From NCBI RefSeq assembly GCF_022698145.1, contig NZ_JALDAX010000007.1, positions 1 to 64,000 on the forward strand: DNA of 64,000 bases, in the 5' to 3' direction. Of this stretch, positions 61,318 through 64,000 are shown one piece after another. Both the position numbers and the translations under genes were made by a program. This DNA is from Streptomyces spinosisporus (GTDB lineage: Bacteria; Actinomycetota; Actinomycetes; Streptomycetales; Streptomycetaceae). The notes under the pieces were generated by a model. It saw only the letters and a program-made list of their open reading frames with translations, did not search any database and was not told where the DNA came from. Every line of letters starts with the position of its first letter. Position 1 is the stretch's first letter.

Positions 61318-62432
61318 ACCAGATTCCGCTGGTGGACCTGAAGGCGGCGCACGAGGAGGTCGCCGACGAGGTACGGGCCGGATTCGAACGCGTCCTGGCC
61401 AACACCGCGTTCGTCGGCGGCGAGGAGGTGCGCCGGTTCGAGCGCGAGTACGCGGACTTCGGCGGCGTCGCGCACTGCGTGGGCGTCGCCAACGGCACCG
61501 ACGCCGTCGAACTCGCCCTGCGCGCAAGCGGCATCGGCCCCGGCGACGAGGTCGTCCTGCCCGCCAACACCTTCATCGCCACCGCGGGCGCGGTCGCCAG
61601 GATCGGCGCACGCCCGGTCCTCGCGGACTGCCTGCCCGACAGCCACCTGCTCGATCCGCAGGCCGCGCTGGACGCGGTCGGCCCGGCCACCCGCGCCGTC
61701 GTCCCCGTCCACCTCTACGGCCAGATGGCCGACGTGACGGCACTGACCGGCCAACTCCCGGACCGGGTACGGGTCGTCGAGGACGCCGCCCAGTGCCAGG
61801 GCGCGAGCCGCGACGGCCGCACCCCGGGCAGCGGCCACATCGCGGCGACCAGCTTCTACCCGGGCAAGAACCTCGGCGCGTACGGCGACGCGGGCGCGGT
61901 CCTCACCGACGACGAGGAACGCGCCGGCCTGGTGCGTGCGATCGCCAACCACGGCGGAGTCGCCAAGTACCGCCACGACGTCCCCGGCTTCAACAGCCGA
62001 CTCGACGGACTGCAGGCCGTCGTCCTGCGGGCCAAGCTGGCCCGGCTCGCCGACGGCAACACCGCCCGCCGCGCCGCCGCGGCCCGCTACGACGCGCTCC
62101 TCGCCGACCTGGTGGAGGCCGGCCGCGTCGTCCTGCCGGTCACCGCGCCGGGCAACGTTCATGTCTGGCACCTGTATGTGATCCAGGTTGCCGGCGCCGA
62201 CCGCGACGACGTCGTCGGCAAGCTCAACGCCGAGGGCATCGGCGCCGGGGTGCACTACCCGGCCCCGGTCCACCTCACCCCGGCGTACCGCCGACTCGGC
62301 CACAGCCGCGGCGACTTCCCGCACGCCGAAGCCGCGGCGGACCGGATCCTGTCGCTGCCGCTGTACCCGCAGATCACCCCCGACCAGCAGCAACGGGTCG
62401 TCGACACGCTCGCCGACGCGCTCGACGGCTGA
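61314..62432 (+). CDS. DegT/DnrJ/EryC1-type sugar aminotransferase 2
   Basis: 372 aa. IPLVDLKAAHEEV start, GVANGTDAVELALRASGIGPGDEVVLPANTFIATAGAV, VVEDAAQCQGASRDG, TSFYPGKNLGAYGDAGAVLT with the PLP Lys, FNSRLDGLQAVVLRAKL. Resembles WbpE/WlbC and FdtB-like 3-aminotransferases that act on the 3-keto product of a Gfo/Idh enzyme. It differs from aminotransferase 1 throughout, so the two likely act at different positions. Last gene of the coupled run. Confidence 0.9.
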   Translation: MNQIPLVDLKAAHEEVADEVRAGFERVLANTAFVGGEEVRRFEREYADFGGVAHCVGVANGTDAVELALRASGIGPGDEVVLPANTFIATAGAVARIGARPVLADCLPDSHLLDPQAALDAVGPATRAVVPVHLYGQMADVTALTGQLPDRVRVVEDAAQCQGASRDGRTPGSGHIAATSFYPGKNLGAYGDAGAVLTDDEERAGLVRAIANHGGVAKYRHDVPGFNSRLDGLQAVVLRAKLARLADGNTARRAAAARYDALLADLVEAGRVVLPVTAPGNVHVWHLYVIQVAGADRDDVVGKLNAEGIGAGVHYPAPVHLTPAYRRLGHSRGDFPHAEAAADRILSLPLYPQITPDQQQRVVDTLADALDG

Positions 62433-62455
62433 CCGGTCCCCACACGCTCCACGCC

Positions 62456-62471
62456 CCGGCCTGTCGGCCGG
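62456..62471 (+). terminator. Short hairpin after the aminotransferase run
   Basis: CCGGCC-TGTC-GGCCGG, a perfect 6-bp stem, lies between the aminotransferase stop and the secreted-protein gene. It could be a weak terminator or an mRNA processing stop. Confidence 0.4.
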
Positions 62472-62499
62472 TCCTGCACAGCACCGCTGAGAGGTACAC

Positions 62500-64000
62500 A
62501 TGAAGAGATGGAGCAGACGGATCCGGGGCGGGCGCCTCGCCGTCGCAGCAGCACTGATACTGGCGGTGCTCCCGCTGGCCGGGTCCGCACAGGCTGCGTC
62601 CGATCCGTGCGGGTCGGGCTCGAACCCCATCGTCTGCGAGAACTCCAAGCCGGGCAGTCCGAAGGAGGACTGGTTCTCGCCCAACGCCTACGGTGACATC
62701 CAGGGCTTCTCCACCAAGGAGAGCGTCCAGGCCGGTGACACCGTCCAGTTCAAGATCCAGTCGAAGACCCCGTACAACGTCCAGATCTACCGTCTTGGCT
62801 GGTACGGCGGCGACGGCGCCCGCCTGATGTCGACAGCGGCCCAGGCGGCCCAGACGTACCCCGCCAACTACACGACGGATCCCGCCAGTTGCACCACCAA
62901 GGCGAGCACGGGCCTGGTCGACTGCGGGAACTGGCCCGTGACCGCGAGCTGGACGGTGCCCAGCGACGCCGTGTCCGGCCTGTACATCGCGAACCTGGCG
63001 CAGACCGACGGCGACGGCCTGATGCCGTACCCCTTCGTCGTGCGCAACGACTCCAGCACCTCCGACATCGTCGTGCAGACCAGCGACCAGACCTGGCAGG
63101 CCTACAACGACTACGGCGGCCAGGATCTCTACGGCGGCACCGGGCCCGCGCCGGACGGCCGCGCCTACGAGGTCAGCTACAACCGGCCGCTGGACATCGG
63201 CGGCGACAACGGCATCTACGGCTCCGAGTACATGATGCTGGCCTGGCTGGAACGCAACGGCTACGACGTCAGCTACACCTCCGGCGTGGACGTGTCGTCC
63301 GCGAACGGCGCCACCCTGCTGAAGAAGCACAAGGTGTACCTGTCGTCCGGCCACGACGAGTACTGGACACAGAGCCAGTACTCCAACGTCCTCGCGGCCC
63401 GCAAGGCAGGCGTCCGGCAAGGCTTCTTCAGCGGCAACGAGGTCTTCTGGAAGACGCGCCTGGCCCCCAGCATCGACGGCACCAGCACCGCCGACCGCAC
63501 CCTGGTCTGCTACAAGATGACCAAGATGGCGCAGAACAACGGCATCGCCGACCCCAGCGGCAGCTGGACCGGCACCTGGATGGACCCGGCCAGCAAGGAC
63601 TACGGCCAGGACTACCAGCCGCCGAACATCCTCACCGGCACCATGTTCACGGTGAACGGCTACCGTGCCGACGCCATCACCGTCCCCGGTTCGTACGGCA
63701 AGAACCGGATCTGGCGCAACACCTCGATCGCGGGCCTCGGTTCGAGCCAGACCGCCACGTTCCCGACGGGCACCCTCGGCTACGAGTGGGACAGCGACAT
63801 CGACAACAGCACCCGGCCCGCCGGGGCGATCGACGTGTCGTCCACGACGGTCGACATCAACGACGGCAAGCTCCGCATGGACTGGGGCAACGTCTACGGC
63901 AACGGCACCGCGACGCACAACCTCGTCGAGTTCCGCGACCAGGACTCCGGGGCGCTGGTGTTCGGCACGGCGACCGTGCAGTGGTCGTGGGGCCTGACCA
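62500..64000 (+). CDS. Secreted N,N-dimethylformamidase-beta-like protein, 3' end missing
   Basis: Open frame from ATG 62500 to the end of the window (500 codons, no stop), behind GAGAGG. Sec signal MKRWSRRIRGGRLAVAAALI with a cleavage near AQAA. Then SKPGSPKEDWFSPNAYGDIQGFSTKESVQAGDTVQFKI, VQIYRLGWYGGDGARLM, DQTWQAYNDYGG, LDIGGDNGIYGSEYMMLAWLERNGYDVSY, LLKKHKVYLSSGHDEYWTQ and GFFSGNEVFWKTRL, all typical of the dimethylformamidase-large-subunit-like domain. Such Streptomyces proteins often carry Ig-like or DUF4082 repeats further on. Its job on the polysaccharide locus is unknown. Confidence 0.88.
   Translation, partial: MKRWSRRIRGGRLAVAAALILAVLPLAGSAQAASDPCGSGSNPIVCENSKPGSPKEDWFSPNAYGDIQGFSTKESVQAGDTVQFKIQSKTPYNVQIYRLGWYGGDGARLMSTAAQAAQTYPANYTTDPASCTTKASTGLVDCGNWPVTASWTVPSDAVSGLYIANLAQTDGDGLMPYPFVVRNDSSTSDIVVQTSDQTWQAYNDYGGQDLYGGTGPAPDGRAYEVSYNRPLDIGGDNGIYGSEYMMLAWLERNGYDVSYTSGVDVSSANGATLLKKHKVYLSSGHDEYWTQSQYSNVLAARKAGVRQGFFSGNEVFWKTRLAPSIDGTSTADRTLVCYKMTKMAQNNGIADPSGSWTGTWMDPASKDYGQDYQPPNILTGTMFTVNGYRADAITVPGSYGKNRIWRNTSIAGLGSSQTATFPTGTLGYEWDSDIDNSTRPAGAIDVSSTTVDINDGKLRMDWGNVYGNGTATHNLVEFRDQDSGALVFGTATVQWSWGLT

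Overview
The window is very GC-rich, and its genes have strong third-position GC bias, GTG/TTG starts, many overlapping ATGA junctions and many leaderless promoters. It carries egtABCD, a VanHAX-type cluster, a second Sdh operon, a second enolase and DUF574-type methyltransferase genes. Together these point to a Streptomyces chromosome, probably an accessory-rich part of it. No rRNA, tRNA, CRISPR array, transposase or phage gene was seen. The last gene runs off the right edge.

Layout. 0.1-3.3 kb: a MarR regulator with an MFS efflux pump fused to a universal-stress domain, then a LysR regulator. 3.3-6.9 kb: sdhCAB of the fumarate-reductase type, divergent from LysR and followed by strong hairpins. 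6.9-16.6 kb: a conserved unknown, an olsB-olsA-like ornithine-lipid pair, an MBL hydrolase, an alanyl-tRNA synthetase fragment preceded by an Ala-rich leader ORF and hairpin, a P-loop kinase, a UvrA paralogue with an altered Walker A, and a membrane Ser/Thr kinase. 16.7-25.8 kb: redox and regulatory genes (SDR/TetR with paired operators, FMN reductase/XRE, luciferase-type and BBE-type flavoenzymes, LuxR, alpha/beta hydrolase, HAD). 25.9-26.5 kb: a non-coding imperfect tandem repeat. 26.5-32.6 kb: dodecin, methyltransferase, a second enolase divergent from an HxlR-peroxiredoxin fusion, and two solute-binding proteins. 32.7-38.2 kb: the ergothioneine operon egtA-egtB-egtC-egtD and a macrodomain protein. 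38.3-42.4 kb: cupin, Cys-rich regulator, membrane protein, a frameshifted small gene, a PemK/MazF-like protein and an amidase.

42.6-48.1 kb is the most striking region: vanK (FemX-like), a murF paralogue and vanHAX form three transcription units. Each starts from a promoter carrying the same 30-nt box (CATAT-N7-CGCATAC-N5-GGCAAC), exactly 23 nt before the ATG. This is best explained as one VanR-type regulon that remodels peptidoglycan to D-Ala-D-Lac, although no vanR/vanS lies in the window. A secreted dipeptidase-like protein with an F5/8C domain follows.

50.3-54.7 kb: a TetR gene behind seven 10-nt repeats, a VioB-like ferritin-fold protein, a membrane-anchored propeller protein and an MFS pump. 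54.7-64 kb: a surface-polysaccharide locus with a GT2 enzyme, a polyprenyl-phosphate sugar transferase, Gfo/Idh oxidoreductase, epimerase, two DegT aminotransferases and a NeuD/PglD-type acetyltransferase, together suggesting an acetamido-sugar nucleotide pathway. It ends with a large secreted protein of the dimethylformamidase-beta-like family.
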